A DNA stretch of 64,000 bases from Hydnum rufescens UP504. Lineage: Eukaryota; Basidiomycota; Agaricomycetes; Cantharellales; Hydnaceae. This document shows positions 43,441-55,700 of the stretch, piece after piece. The stretch covers positions 6,319 to 70,318 of the forward strand of contig MU129022.1 in assembly GCA_014904985.1 (NCBI GenBank), written 5' to 3'. Under the pieces are notes generated by a model. It did no database searches, was not told the DNA's origin, and saw only the letters and a program-made list of their open reading frames with translations. How positions within the stretch are numbered: the stretch's first letter is position 1; each line of letters starts with the position of its first letter. Both the position numbers and the translations under genes were made by a program.

Positions 43441-46400
43441 AAAAAAAAATACCACACCCATAGTGGGCATCCATAGGAATCAGAAAAAGAAACTACTTAG
43501 TAGCACCACACACCCACAGGCAGGTGTGTGGTACTGTCCATAGAAATCAAAAAAAAAAACCAAAAAGAACTACTCGGCGGGGGTGTGTACTGGTCTGCAG
43601 AAATAAAAATAAAAATAAAATAAAAAAGAACTATTTAGTAGCACACCCACTACGGCGGGTGTGGTACCGGGGGTGTGGCTTGGTGGTTCACCTTTGGGTG
43701 GGTCATCTCGTTTGCGGGTTTTGTTCCCAGATTTTGTTTGGGGCGTGGGTTGCTGTTCTCGTGTATTTGTTCAGCAGCATTGTGGGTCTTCATCGAGGGT
43801 TCAAAAGAATAGTGATAATAAGTAATAAGTTAGTAAAAAAAGAAAAACCCTGCAAAAGGAGCAGCACATGCTGCTCCTTTTGCGTGGTCATACTTATATA
43901 TGGGGAATACTAACCTTGAAAATTATCACACCTGCTGAAGCAGGTGTGGGGTTCATCCAGGACTTCTGTGGCCTCATTGTGTGTGGGTTTTGTTTATATG
44001 TTGTGGGAAATTGAGGGTCAGGGGATATGGGTGGCTGCATGGTCCTGTGTTTTGCCCTGGGCCTGATCTGTGCATTTGTCGGGTCAGATATCATGCAGTA
44101 AATGTACCTAGAATAATGATATGTTAGTAAAGAAAAAAAAACGAAGGCAATGCCAAAAGAGCAGCCGGGGCTGCTCTTTTGGTGTCACAGTACAGCACAT
44201 AATCAAAAAAAACTCACCTACTAGTACCACACACCCACTTTGGCAGGTGTATGGTACGCAATTTCATCGATTGTCGTTTTGGAGGGCAGGCACTAGTGGC
44301 TTGGGTGGCTGCGCATTGAATGTTGCACTGGGGGCTCATCCGTGTCTTCATCGGCTTGTTGGGTGGGTTTTCATGGAGGGAATGTACCTAGAAGAACAAA
44401 TGATAATACATTAGTAAAACAAAAAAGAAAGCAGAGGTGCCAAAAGAGCAGCTTCTGCTGCTCCTTTGGCACTGGTGGGATTAGACATACCTGATGTCAC
44501 CACACACCTGCTGAAGTGGGTGTGTGGCATATCTGATTTGTTGTCATATTATAGTTCTCGAGGCTTGGGGGTTGGGGTCTGATTGGCTGCGCACTCCGTA
44601 TTTCACTGTAGGCCTTCTCTGGCCATTCATCAGATGGGGTTTCATGGAGAGAGAGAGGAGCTAGAGTAAGGAGTACATTAGTAAAAAAAAAAAAGAATTC
44701 AAGCAACGCCAAAAGAGCAGCTGTTGCTGCTCTTTTGGCATTGTTGTACACCCCACAATAAAAAAGACTCACCTAATATTGCCACACACCCGCCAAAGCA
44801 GGTGTGTGGCACCGTATTTGTTTTGTAAGGTGTGGATAATCACGAGTCGGGGGTCTGGGTGGCTGTGTGCTGCTGTGTTTTGCCCTGGGCCTGATCTGTG
44901 CATTCGTCGGGTCGGGTATTGCACAGTGGAGGTACCTAGAATAACAATGCATTAGTAAACAAAAAAAAATCCAAGACAATGCCAAAAGAGCAGCTGGGGC
45001 TGCTCTTTTGGCATTGTGGTACACTGCATAGTGAGAAAACTCACATGATATTGCCACACACCTGCTGAAGTGGGTGTGTGGCACCATATTTGAGGCATCA
45101 TCATGTATTTTGTGGATAGTTGAGGGTGTTTGGGTCTTGGGTGGCTGTGTGCTCCTGTATTTTGCGGTGGGCATTGTCTGTGCATTGTTCGGGTCAGGTT
45201 TTGCAGAGGGAGAAAGCCTAGAACAATGAATACATTAGTTAAAATAAAATGACAGAAGCAACGCCAAGGGAGCAGCTGGGGCTGCTCTTTTGGTGTTGTA
45301 AGCAGGAATCTCCTAAGAGACTATGCCACAGTCCAAGATTGTTGAATCAAGGACGAAAGGAGAGGGCCACGGAGTCAATCCATAGGTTAAGGTCCGATTG
45401 AATGAAAGGCCTTGAGGTTGGGAATTTGTCTTGCTAGGGCAGGCTTGCTCTAACAATGAATGAATGGATGATTTGATTCAGAAATCACACTGATGGCTCT
45501 CCTCTTGAGGGCCTATCCAAAGTGTGAACAATACTAGATATGGTCTGGAAATCACCCTGGTGCCAACAGCTGTCCTTCAAGACTTTAGAGACTGAGGGTG
45601 AGGGGGAAATCAATCAAAATTCGCATCCCCTGCACTTAATATACATCTTGGAATAATGCCATGGTAACCGGCAGAAAGGTGGGGTTAAGGCAAAAATGAT
45701 GAAAAAGGGATTGAGTCAAAGGCTTCAAAACTGAAGGAGATATTCAATTAACAAGTCAGAATGGGGGAATATGGCTTAACCAAGGTATCCCTCCTCTCCT
45801 ACTGAACAGAATCCCTTGGGGAAAGGTGGAACTGGTTGCCCTAGACGTACCCTCCATAGGACATAGGGTGCCGGAACCATAATTGCCTTTAATAATCAGA
45901 AAAGCGGAGGTAAAAGTGAAATGAGACATGGGGAGACTAAATTGCAGAAAGCCGAGTTCTAATCCGCTCGTTTTTCCCTTGGTACCATTCGATGCGGATT
46001 TTCAGCGTCTTTCCAGGGGTGGTCGTTACTAACGAATCGGATCAAAACTGGTGGAGATATTCGCGAAATACTGAAGGATAGTGTGGAGCATGAAGTAAAA
46101 TCGACCTGGAGGGTGCAGTTCGCATCCGATAAACGCGTATGTAATACCGTTGGATAGGTATTGATCGTAGCTTCCTGGGCGCCATCTTGCCGAGTCGATC
46201 CAATCAAAACTGAGGGAGATATTTGCGAAATACTCCTTAAGAGTATGGGAATAGCCCCTATTTAACATGTGACTAATCCGCGAGTTGGATCCAAATGATT
46301 AGGCAATCTTGATTATATAATTGGGACTCATATATCCCCGCTGAGGCAATGAGCAATGCACAATGGATTGGGTACCAAACAAACAGGGCAAGTTGAATTG

Positions 46401-47346
46401 CCTGAGCCACAGTTGGCTGGGCTTGAAGTAACTACAATTTGAGGTAGTCTGTTGAAGACTTGGAGATGGACAAATAAATGTCTCATGTACAAGGTGGAGG
46501 AAAGAGAAATAAAGTGGGTCTTGGAGAATTGAAATCCACGTCGTATGGCAATCAAAGGAATGGTAGGTATTTGAAGGATTGGAATTGAATAATTTGGATT
46601 CGTTTGAGGAGGTAGTTGGGTCCTGAAGCAGAATATACATAGTAGGGTTTTATCCCTCCAACAGCGTCGTGGTACACCCCATAACAAAAAAAAAACACAC
46701 CTGATATTGCCACACACCTGCCGAAGTGGGTGTGTGGCACCATATTTGTTTCGTCCTTGTATATGTCGTGGAAAATCGAGGGTTGGGGGGTATGGGTGGC
46801 TGCGCGGTCCTGTGTCTTGTCCTGGACCTGGCCTGTGCATCGATTGGGTCGGATATTGTGCAGTGAATGTACCTAGGATAAGAATATGTTAGTAAAGGAA
46901 AAAAAAGCAAAGGCAATGCCAAAAAAGCAGCTGGGGCTGCTCTTTTGGCATTGTCATACACCCTGTAATGAAGAAAAACACACCTAATATTGCCACACAC
47001 CCGCTTCAGCAGGTGTGTGGCACTGTATTTGTTTCGTCATATGTTGTGGATATACGACCATTGGGGTCTTGAGTGGCTGTGCCTGCCACCGTATTTCGCC
47101 CAGGGTCCCATCGGTGCATTCTTCAGGTGGGGTTTCACAGAGTGAGAAGGGACCTAGAATAATGCAGATGTTAGTAAAAAATAATTCAAGCAATGCCAAA
47201 AGAGCAGCTAGTGCTGCTCTTTTGGCATTGCAGTACACCCCATAAACAGAAAACTCACCTAATAGTGCCACACACCCGCCTCGGCAGGTGTGTGGCACCA
47301 TTGTGCTTGCTTTGGGCTCGATGTTGAGTAGAATGTGAAGATCCTA
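43441..47346 (-). repeat. PHI-2 left array: eight units, leftward, interrupted by a solo LTR
   Basis: Intron hairpins lie at about 47,193-47,230, 46,914-46,954, then after the LTR 45,261-45,296, 44,976-45,016, 44,705-44,742, 44,438-44,472, 44,151-44,184 and 43,852-43,883. Exon hairpins (CCACACACCYGC-type) lie about 40-60 bp to their right near 47,266, 46,994, 46,712, 45,055, 44,783, 44,500, 44,228 and 43,925. On the minus strand each is followed by AGGTGAGT or a close variant. Introns end in TTATTCTAG or variants (TAGAATAA on plus at 43,... to 47,158). Beyond the last intron hairpin, four exon hairpins are packed at about 43,450, 43,503, 43,570 and 43,645 without introns, as at PHI-1's R end. 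Confidence 0.85.
45297..46663 (+). mobile_element. Solo LTR inside PHI-2 (1,367 bp)
   Basis: It begins TGTAAGCAGG and ends ATCCCTCCAACA, as does 28,602-29,813, and is homologous along its length. It is flanked by GTGT (45,293-45,296) and GCGT (46,664-46,667), a 4-bp duplication with one C/T difference. It contains two GGTACCATTCGATG-like modules and a TATATAATTGGG word near 46,313. The PHI-2 unit text resumes on the far side (GCGTCGTGGTACACCCC), so the insertion point within the unit is exact. Confidence 0.82.
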
Positions 47347-47974
47347 CTCAATGCCAGGACTTTCCGGGCTCGAAAGAGCACCCAATTAGGGGCAGTACCA
47401 ACTCATATGGATAGATAATAAATACCTAGATAAAAAATAGATAATAAATACTAAATATCTGTCTAAAACGGGTGGAGGAATAAATGATAGTCTGTTGGAT
47501 TGCACTCAGGCACCATGTGCAAAGAGGAATTGGGCGACTTCCATGCATTATAATTGGCCAAAATTTGAGTATCTTGGTGGGATGTATATACATTTTATGT
47601 TGATGAAACGAATTGGATGATCACACCAATTTTCAGTTTCTCGTGCCTTCAATTTCTTATTCAGGAAATTGAAGGCACGAGAAACTGAAAATTGGCACGA
47701 TCATCCAATTCATTTCATCAACATAAAATGTATATACATCCCACCAAGATACTCAAATTTTGGCCAATTATAATGCATGGAAGTCACCCAATTCCTCTTT
47801 GCACATGGTGCCTTAGTGCAATCCAACAGACTATCATTTATTCCTCCACCCGTTTTAGACAGATATTTAGTATTTATTATCTATTTTTTATCTAGGTATT
47901 TATTATCTATCCATATGAGTTGGTACTGCCCCTAATTGGGTGCTCTTTCGAGCCCGGAAAGTCCCGGCATTGAG
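47347..47974. repeat. PHI-2 core palindrome
   Basis: Arms 47,347-47,656 and 47,665-47,974 mirror each other over ~310 bp with few differences, around an 8-base loop. The inner part spells AATTGAAGGCACGAGAAACTG and its inverse. The outer part (CATATGGATAGATAATAAAT, GCACCATGTGCAAAG, GACTTCCATGCATTATAATTGG) is shared with PHI-M. Each arm holds an ATTGGCC box about 30 nt before a TATATAC word, directed toward the centre. Confidence 0.93.
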
Positions 47975-49030
47975 TTGTTTGTTTTGATGATTACCTAAGC
48001 TACCTCGTTCATATATAGGACAACCCACAGGGTCCCACAGAACTAGAACAGGACCACACACCCACCACAGTGGGTGCATGGTCCTATAGGTGAGTTCCCT
48101 CCTACTATATACAGCCATGCAAAAAGGGCAGCAAAAGCTGCCCTTTTTGCACTCCTTTAACATTTTAACTAACATACATATTATTTCCATTCTAGGTTTA
48201 AGGTTGTCACAAATAACAACAATACAAAACACCTGGAAATCAATGTGGGCTGAAATCCATCCAAGACCCCACATACATGTGCAGCCCCAAACCCACGTGA
48301 CAACAGATAAAACACAGCACCACACACCCGCTGCAGCGGGTGTGTGGTGCTATCTGGTGAGTTCCATCCCCCAATAGATACAGCTGTGCAAGAAGGGCAG
48401 CTGTTGCTGCCCTTTTGTGCTCTTTGACATTTGAAACTAACATACTATACATGCCAAAGGGCGACGTGCAAAATGGCAATGCATCAAATGAGCATGTGAC
48501 AGATGAGAACGCGCCCAGTGAGTGGCCCTGGGAACCACACCCACCACGGTGGGTGTGGCCTATATACAGTGAGCCCCCGCCCCCATGACCTTGCATATCA
48601 CAACCTGGCTGACAATACACAGGGTATATAAAGTACCACACACCCGCCACTGCGGGTGTGTGGTACTACAAGGTGAGTTTTTTTTTATTAATCCTGCAGT
48701 GCAAGAAGAGCAGCATAAGCTGCTCTTCTTGCAATGCTTTATTGTCTAACTAACGTATTGTTTTTTCCCTAGATCTTGGACTTGAATCCAAATGAACCCC
48801 TGATCCCAAACCTGCCGAATGAACACCCAGTGAATGAAGATCTGGTGAGCCGAACCCTGTGACCCACCCAATGACCCAAACCTGCTGAGCTGAACCCCGC
48901 GACCCCAAACCTGCCAAACCAAGCCAAACCCCCCCACATGAAGGTAAGATTTTTTTTCCTTTGGCTATGATCGCGCAAGAAGAGCAGCCTCTGGCTGTTC
49001 TTCTTGGGCACATGGGTGAGCCCCACTGGG
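47975..49030 (+). repeat. PHI-2 right array: four intron hairpins, rightward
   Basis: Intron hairpins: 48,118-48,150 (AAAAAGGGCAGC/GCTGCCCTTTTT), 48,387-48,420 (AGAAGGGCAGC/GCTGCCCTT), 48,700-48,733 (AGAAGAGCAGC/GCTGCTCTTCT) and 48,974-49,008. The first two stems differ from the usual AGAGCAGC by a paired A-to-G and T-to-C change. Clear introns are 48,090-48,195 (GTGAGT...TTCTAG) and 48,673-48,772 (GTGAGT...CCTAG). The 48,357 GTGAGT has lost its 3' TAG. Exon hairpins lie near 48,056, 48,320, 48,535 and 48,637. The exon at 48,773-48,943 is A/C-rich with CCAAACCTGCC-type repeats. Confidence 0.85.
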
Positions 49031-49263
49031 CAAGCCTATCATTGTATATAATAATAACATTAGTAATAATGATAATGATAATAATAATAATAAATAAATA
49101 ATCCATGGCTAGGGGCCCCAGGGGCCCCTGGGCTGCCTGAGGGGCTGCTTGGGGGCCCCTTGATTGTATTGCAGGGGCCCCCTGGTGTAAACATCTAGTT
49201 AGATATGATAAACGCAATGCTCATCATATCTGATATGATACAGAAAAGTGGCTGACCAGGCTG
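49031..49263. repeat. PHI-2 L-type terminus
   Basis: A TATATAATAATAA microsatellite with AATAAATAAAT lies at 49,035-49,105, GC clusters (GGGGCCCCAGGGGCCCC) at 49,112-49,188 and the TIR at 49,190-49,263. Nearly the inverse of 15,787-16,010. Confidence 0.82.
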
Positions 49264-49273
49264 AATGTCACCA

Positions 49274-49746
49274 TGAGGTGCAATCTTTAAGACTGACAGG
49301 ACATGCTGAACTACAATGTTAATTATGTGGGTGAAGCAGCTGGCACCTACCTTATTAGGGTGTAAATCACATAATGTGAATGATCCCACTCACCAAACCC
49401 TATTTTGCATGGATGAAAATGAGATCCCTTCTGCTTTCAGGACTCTTTTGAGCTCAGCCATAAATGTGTCATTGTTTGTGGCATTATTGAGTGTCCACCA
49501 TCCAATATACTGTCCTATTTTGACCATAGGTTCATGTCACACATCACACATCCCCTTGAACCTAACCTAGAGCCACTTTGTCACATGTCACAGGAGGGTC
49601 ACCAAACTAAGAAGTGTGGGGTGTCACACGAAAACTTTGCCCCAAAGAGGTAATTTCACCAATTATTGCATTTTTTTTGCTTGCTATGGCCAGTTTATAC
49701 TACTGGGGGCCTTGGTGATGAATTTACATGTGAAAAGGAAGAATTT
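49274..49746. other. No recognisable gene
   Basis: AT-balanced spacer with CACATGTCACA-type words that recur near 62,945 (TCACATGTCACAAAGG), possibly remnants of another dispersed repeat. Confidence 0.4.
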
Positions 49747-51780
49747 CTAGCCCCGACAGGCTCTCAACCACCATTCCACATCATTATAATGCGGATTGGG
49801 TTTCTTTATCCACTTCCCACAACTGCCTTCAAATGGCTCCACCTCTGGGACAGGCTTGTCCATAGCTGGATTGGGAATATTAATGTGCTGTGGCCTGTAG
49901 TCAAAGTTTTCGTCATCATCCCTTGTTTCATCTGTTATGGGTGTATCAGATCCAGAGACACCTGATAGAACCCTTTCTATGATAGTGTCAATACTGACAC
50001 TACTGTCATTGGGGACAGTCATGTTAAATAGCAGTTCTTCCATTATAATACCATGAGGGATCGGGAGTTTTTCATGCTGTGTCTTGTTCAGAGGAGCCCT
50101 GGTGGGTATAGATTGTGGCTGCGTAAGGGTGGCCCAGAGTACGCTGTCGGAAGTTGGGAGCTCTGCAAGAATCTGGTGGAGTGACTGAGACTCCAAACTG
50201 TTCTGTGAGAGATTGAACTCACCTGATACACATTTTTCAAATGCCTGTGATAGTGTGGGTGTCAGTGCATACCACTACATTGCTAGAATGAAAATATTAC
50301 TTTGAGGACAATTGCAGACTTGTTGACACATATATATGCATTCGCAAGCCACCACGGGTTATTATTGCACAGTGCCCCAAGCTTTGTGTCTAAGATGATA
50401 TCACCTGCTTCTGCCCCACTATCAAGCCGGTCGCATACTTCTTTAATTACATTGGCATGCTGAGATTTCTGGATAGATTGCTTGAGGATATGTTGAATTC
50501 CAACATTGCAAGGCTGGAAAATACCAGTACAGCCACCAGGAACATAGTCAAGAATGATGTATTGATGAGTTTCATGCAACCAGATTCGAAACTTGAGAGA
50601 GGTATGAACCGGCCAGACGTCGATCTGCCATATACATTCCTGGTTTGTCTTGAGTGAGAGAGACTGTTTTGTGGAGGTGAAATATGGGGCAAGGATTGTG
50701 ATAATGTACTGCTTCATAGTCTCAAGTGTTGACCAATATGTGTTGGTTTTTGAGACTTCAAATTGGAAACCAAGTTTGCACACTTTGATAAAACCATCAT
50801 TGGAGTCATTGGGTAGGCTCTTCACTGTCTTACCCCATATATGGCCTGGAAAGGAAGGAGCACACCACTTGCTGAAACTCCAATGTTCAATGTAAATGCT
50901 TGTTTTTCCTCCACTCCGATTGTTGGGACCTGGGCAGAGCCAGTCTCCACATATGTCATTGATGACCCTTGCTGATAGATGACCTGGGTCTGATCTGAAT
51001 TGACTCGAAGTGCAGCAGGTATGTTGTAGTTATGAATGGAGAGAGCTTGGTGCAGTGTCGAGGTGTAAATTTGTTGCTGTGCATTGGGGGGGAGCTTCTG
51101 GGCAGCTTGTGTAGATTGTTGTAAGCTCCACTTCATCTCACACTTGAGGAATTTACATACCCAAGAGTCACTAGCTCAGAAGCTACTCCCATCCTTTGCA
51201 AGGTAATTGAATAACTTGGGGTGGACATGGTGTATGTGAGCAACTACAATCCCATGAATTGTAGTGAGGAGGAGAGGAACCCTGGCCTCATGAAGACCTC
51301 CCAAGGTTTTTTTGATTGCAGTGACAACATTAGGATATGTGGTCTATAGAGACTATGAGTATTAGTCAAATCCCAAGTGTCTGATATAGGATGCTCTCAC
51401 CAGAATGCCTTTTCGTGTGCATTTGGTCTTGTGGCCAGCATTGTTCCCATGGGCAACTTTATCGAGTGTATCATTGCTCCATCTTGCATGAGTTCCAGAG
51501 CGATCAATAAACCATGAGACCACCTGTGGTGTCAGGTGTCCATAGAGTTGGGGACTATGGAGCTGGCATCCTTTGACGATCTCCAATGGCGACATCTGAG
51601 GACCAACCTTCTCACCCACTTTGGCGATAATCACCCAAAGAGATGGGTGGAACCAGTTTGTGCATTGGGCAATATTAGTCTCGTTGTGATGCTTTTGCCC
51701 CACTGTTTTTTTGATGCCAGGTTGATGGCTTACTTCTTTGAATTCTCATTTGGGGCATGAAATTTTGGGAATGGAGATGA
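49747..51780 (-). pseudogene. DDE_1-type (pogo-like) transposase, inactive
   Basis: Order on the minus strand: a helix-turn-helix region with SPLEIVKGCQLHSPQLYGHL and LTPQVVSWFIDR (51,650-51,500); a second binding segment with VPLLLTTIHGIVVAHI (about 51,290-51,220); and SDSWVCKFLKCEMKWSLQ (to 51,105). The DDE core follows: VNSDQTQVIYQQGSSMTYVE, QIDVWPVHTS and DYVPGGCTGIFQPCNVGIQ (50,480). A 55-nt intron at about 50,285-50,231 (GTAATA...ATCACAG) joins IVLK to AFEKCVSGEF, and an acidic tail runs to 49,747. Signs of death are an in-frame TGA before the ASDSWV segment (near 51,180) and frame changes. The third acidic position, normally Asp in QPxDVG, is Asn. Confidence 0.82.
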
Positions 51781-52318
51781 GACTCGGGAATTCTGATGAC
51801 ATCCCTGTAGTGATATCTTCCTTCTTCTAAGGATATCATGAGAACAAATATTGATTATCCATCATCCTGGACTCACTTCAGTCAGGGTCTTGATTCTAGT
51901 CTCATGAAGTGAGTGAAGGCCACTAGTGATCTTGGCTTCACGGATGCATCCTCAGTGGCTGTGTTGGCACCAAAGAGCATCTTCTCATTTGTGCACTCGA
52001 TCCTGAGCAGCTTTGTACCTGGAATGCTCCCCCAACTCTTCTAGCCATGCACTTTTCTCCTCAGCACCTTCATGAGACTGCTTATGAGATTGTTCCAAGC
52101 CCTCTTCTTGTGTGATTCACTTGAAAAAGTTAAACAATACACCAGCTGATGGATCAGCTCGAAGATTGAGTGTTTCTTTATTAGGAAGCTTGTGTTTTGG
52201 CAGGTTCTGGGGGGATGGTTTTGACATCACCAAGCTGGGGATGGGAGTGGTAACTTCTACCTCTTCATCTGAAATAGATATGGATAGGTGATGAGGGCCT
52301 GGGCGGTAGGATGTGTCA
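51781..52318. other. Spacer, possibly 5' part of an ORF hit by the LTR element
   Basis: A minus-strand frame ending at 52,117 (Ser/Pro-rich, with PSLVMSKPSPQNLPKHKLP) enters the LTR at 52,318. No family recognised. Confidence 0.35.
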
Positions 52319-52323
52319 GGTGT

Positions 52324-52793
52324 TGTTAATTTGGTAGTGTCCAAATTAAGGAGTGGGGAGGAACTGGGAGGTGGAGGAGGTTCCGGATCCAAGGGAATAG
52401 TCCAGTCTGTGGGACTAAGGCCTTCCATCTAGCCTGGCTGGCTAGAAGTTCTTGTAGGGTTGGGGGTTCTATACCCACAAGGGCAAAGTAAGATGGCTTA
52501 GTCATAGGATTGGGGTCACACAGTGTGTAGTGCGTGATCAACAAGTCTGGGACTCTGTGAGCCAGACAGTTGATGGCAGTAAAAGATAGATTGTCTGGGC
52601 ATTACCATGGCTCTTTCCATACAGGAAGTATGACTAAGAAAGCTATGTAAGAAGAGGGGCAATTCCTGGGGCAGCACCAAACTCCTCCATGAGGAGAAGC
52701 TTTCCACTGGTTTGGTCTTAGAAAGCTATAGTAAATCCATTTTAAAAGAGTGAAGTTGCCCTATGGCCTAAGGGACTCATAACACCACTAACA
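52324..52793 (-). repeat. LTR of the 9.2-kb element (3' LTR on the coding orientation)
   Basis: 470 bp, TGTTAATTTGG...CCACTAACA on plus. It differs from its partner at scattered sites, including a 3-bp GAG difference near 52,697 (GAGGAGAAGC against GAGAAGC). Confidence 0.88.
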
Positions 52794-55700
52794 CAGCCCC
52801 CCAGTCCCTTCGGTCATGAAGGGGTAATCTCTTGGAGGTGAATAATCACTCATCCACTCATAATGTGGTGCAGAGACCCCTGGTCTTGTATAATCGTGGA
52901 TGGAAATGGACACAGATTTTCATAGAATCTCGTAGGTTGAAACTTCCTCTCCTGTCAAGGAGTTCATTTGTCTCGATTCTTGACAGACTAGGCTGACTAT
53001 CAACGGTTCCATCATTTGACTTGTGAAACTGCAAGGATTTAACATCATTGGTGTTGGGTCTTGGACTGCTTAACAGCCTCATCTTGTAGCCTGATGAGGG
53101 TTTCTGTAGTGAGTCCAGGATCATAGGTCAGTCAGATCCCTTCAGTGGGCTTCCAACAACTCTGTATAGCTGGGCTTGCAGAGGCACTCATAGTCACCGT
53201 TCCTCGTAGATCCGATGAGTGAGTGTTTCTCCTCTACTAGCTCATTTTGCTTACACATTTGGGACCCATTGGTATGATCTGGGGCACCCTTTCTATGGGT
53301 TTTGATGCCCCCACAATGGCGGGGTCCTTTTCCCAGCAACAAGAAACTGTCTCTGCTATGAGGTTCTGTGACACGGTCCAGCAACCGGGGAGGCAGTCCT
53401 TCCGCATCTGATGTCCCTTTTGACCATGTGATCTCCTGTGTTTCTCTGTCGATGGTGATACTCAACAGGAGGGCTCCTTTCTTTTATCGACAACTACAGC
53501 AGCGGTACAGTGATGGGCTGGTATAAATTCTATGGTCATTCCAAGTTCCATAACTTTAAGCCAGTTAGGTAATCCATTTGGTCTGAAATGGTACACATCA
53601 TGGTGGGGGCCTTTTGCCTTGGTTGTCCTGGGCTTAGCTCCATTGTTCAGACATGGGGATGGGTCCACTCATGGATGGGATCTTCGACTAGAGGCCTTGT
53701 AACCAAAGTTTCCTTTCTTGGCAGTGCCGATGATCGTGGTAGGCTTGCAAGTTTGTGTGGAGTCCCCAATTGGCCTGTCCTTCCTGACTGTGATGATACT
53801 GGGTTGGGTCCTGTGCAACCGTGAAAGCTTGGCACTATCAGCCTTATATTGAAAGTAGCCTCACTGTGTCACTTCGTAGTCTGGAGAGGATTGCCACAGT
53901 ATGGATGGAATCTCAGTTCAAGTCCTTTGGCAGAGTCCTGACAATCTTTTAACACAGATCCAATAGAGTTCCAATGGCTGGAGACTATTGAGCATTGGTT
54001 CTAGTATATTTCTGAAAGATCTACTGAGGTTCCTGATGACGAGTACTCGCGACACCCCCATGACAGATTGCCACAACCCAGATTGGCATCCTGTGGGAGT
54101 TACATTGGTATCAGCCGTACTGCCAATATGGAGGCCAAGCTCGTGCTTGTCAAAGATATTAGTGGTCTCTTCTGGGGTGAGCTCATTTTTCTTATTTTCC
54201 TCAGTGGCAGGTATGTCGACATCACCTGGCTTGAGTTCCTGTGTGCTGTCATTCCATTTAATGGGTGAGTTCAAAACCTTGGTCCAGGCCCGCTGGCTAG
54301 ACATTTTTGGTTCATCCTCATGTCTTTGTGACATCCTGAGATCATTGAGATCGGACTGGTGACAACCCTGTGGCATCATTTCGCAGTCAGCTGCACCAAC
54401 TTCATTGCTTTGGTCTATGAGACTATGTTTGTTTATGGGTAGTTGTAGGAGAGACCGAGAGTCAGAGGTATGACATATCCCTAGCCTGCTAGGTGCGACT
54501 AAAGACTTTATACTGAAACATGTGGATCCTGATTGGTCAATGGAGACCATTACCATGGGGGTTGGGCAAGAGTTCAAGGTGACCTTTCATGTAACTACCA
54601 ATTCCGTGATAATGACTATGATCATCTTGGAATACCATTCAGCTTCTGTCCATGGTTCTTTAGCCTGGCAATGGAGGACTTTAAGTCCCGCATTTGTCAT
54701 AGTTTTGTGGGACGGATTGTAGCCCTGATGCCTAATCATGAGTGTGAAGTGCAAGATGGCAATTGAATCCATACCAGGGGGAATTACGAAGCCTGGTGGG
54801 ACGTGTCAGAATCCCCTTCTTATCTTGAGTTTCACCACAGCAAATCGGCCCGATAGCTGGTTTTGTTTGACCCCTTGCACGCCTCTGTAACACAGAAACC
54901 TTTGGTACTCGTCCTTTTTGACATAGTGGGAAAACTGTGCAAAGTTGTAAACTTTCATCCTTTGGTTGCTTGCTGGGTTGTTGCAGTGCCATGATGGGTA
55001 CTTGTTCCCCCCAACTGTGAAGATACTTGACTGGGTCTTGCATGACTGTGAGAGCTTGGTGCCATCGGTATTGGATTGGAGGTAGGTCCACGGCATCATC
55101 TCATAGTCCAAAGAGGACCACCACAGTAAGTTTTGGACCAGGGCATCATTATGTCTCTCATTTGTAGTTGAAACTGTCCAATAGAGGCATGACAGAATTT
55201 TAGTTCGGATCCCTTGATGGCGTTCTGACAATCCTCTAATACAGATCTGATCGAATACCAACAGTCGAAGGCTATTCGACATTGGTTCGGGCATATTTAT
55301 AGGAAGTTTATTGAGGTTCCTGATGACGAATATTGGCAGCAGCCTGGTGGCAAGCTATAGCAGCCAAGATTTGTATGTGATGGGCCAGCTTCAAATCGCC
55401 TGCCAGAACCAGTGGGTGACCTGTTCATTCATTCCATATCCTCGGTAACCGGTGAACTTTGTCCAGTCCTCAACATCGATATGAAGCATGCCACTCAAGA
55501 GGAGTTTGGGCTCGCACTCATCAAAGACTTTGGCAAGATGACATGAAATACAGTTCTCAATGACAGCTTCAACATATTCGTTCTTATTTTCCTCAGAGAC
55601 CGGTGTATCAGCACTACTTGGCTTGAGCTCGGTAGTAGCCATTCTGCTGAGATGATCTTTAGTGGTAATGAATGCTTTGGAGACGAGATCGGTAGTGTTG

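Larger units (their letters stand above)
43065..49263. mobile_element. PHI-2: complete palindromic hairpin-intron array element (6,199 bp including a solo LTR)
   Basis: Termini are ACCAGTCAGCCA on the left and TGGCTGACCAGGCTG on the right, with a direct 10-bp duplication outside. The left terminus matches PHI-1's right terminus and the right one matches PHI-1's left, so PHI-2 lies in the opposite orientation and the two ends are distinct types. The core palindrome is at 47,347-47,974. The left array (minus strand) has eight intron hairpins and the right array (plus strand) four. A 1,367-bp solo LTR interrupts the left array just after an intron-hairpin stem. Without the LTR and one duplication the element would be about 4.8 kb, close to PHI-1. 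Confidence 0.85.

Noticed and set aside
54533..54766. Plus-strand frame in the LTR interior as an independent gene
   Set aside because: No ATG-to-stop structure with splice sites, no domain, and it overlaps equally open frames on the other strand.
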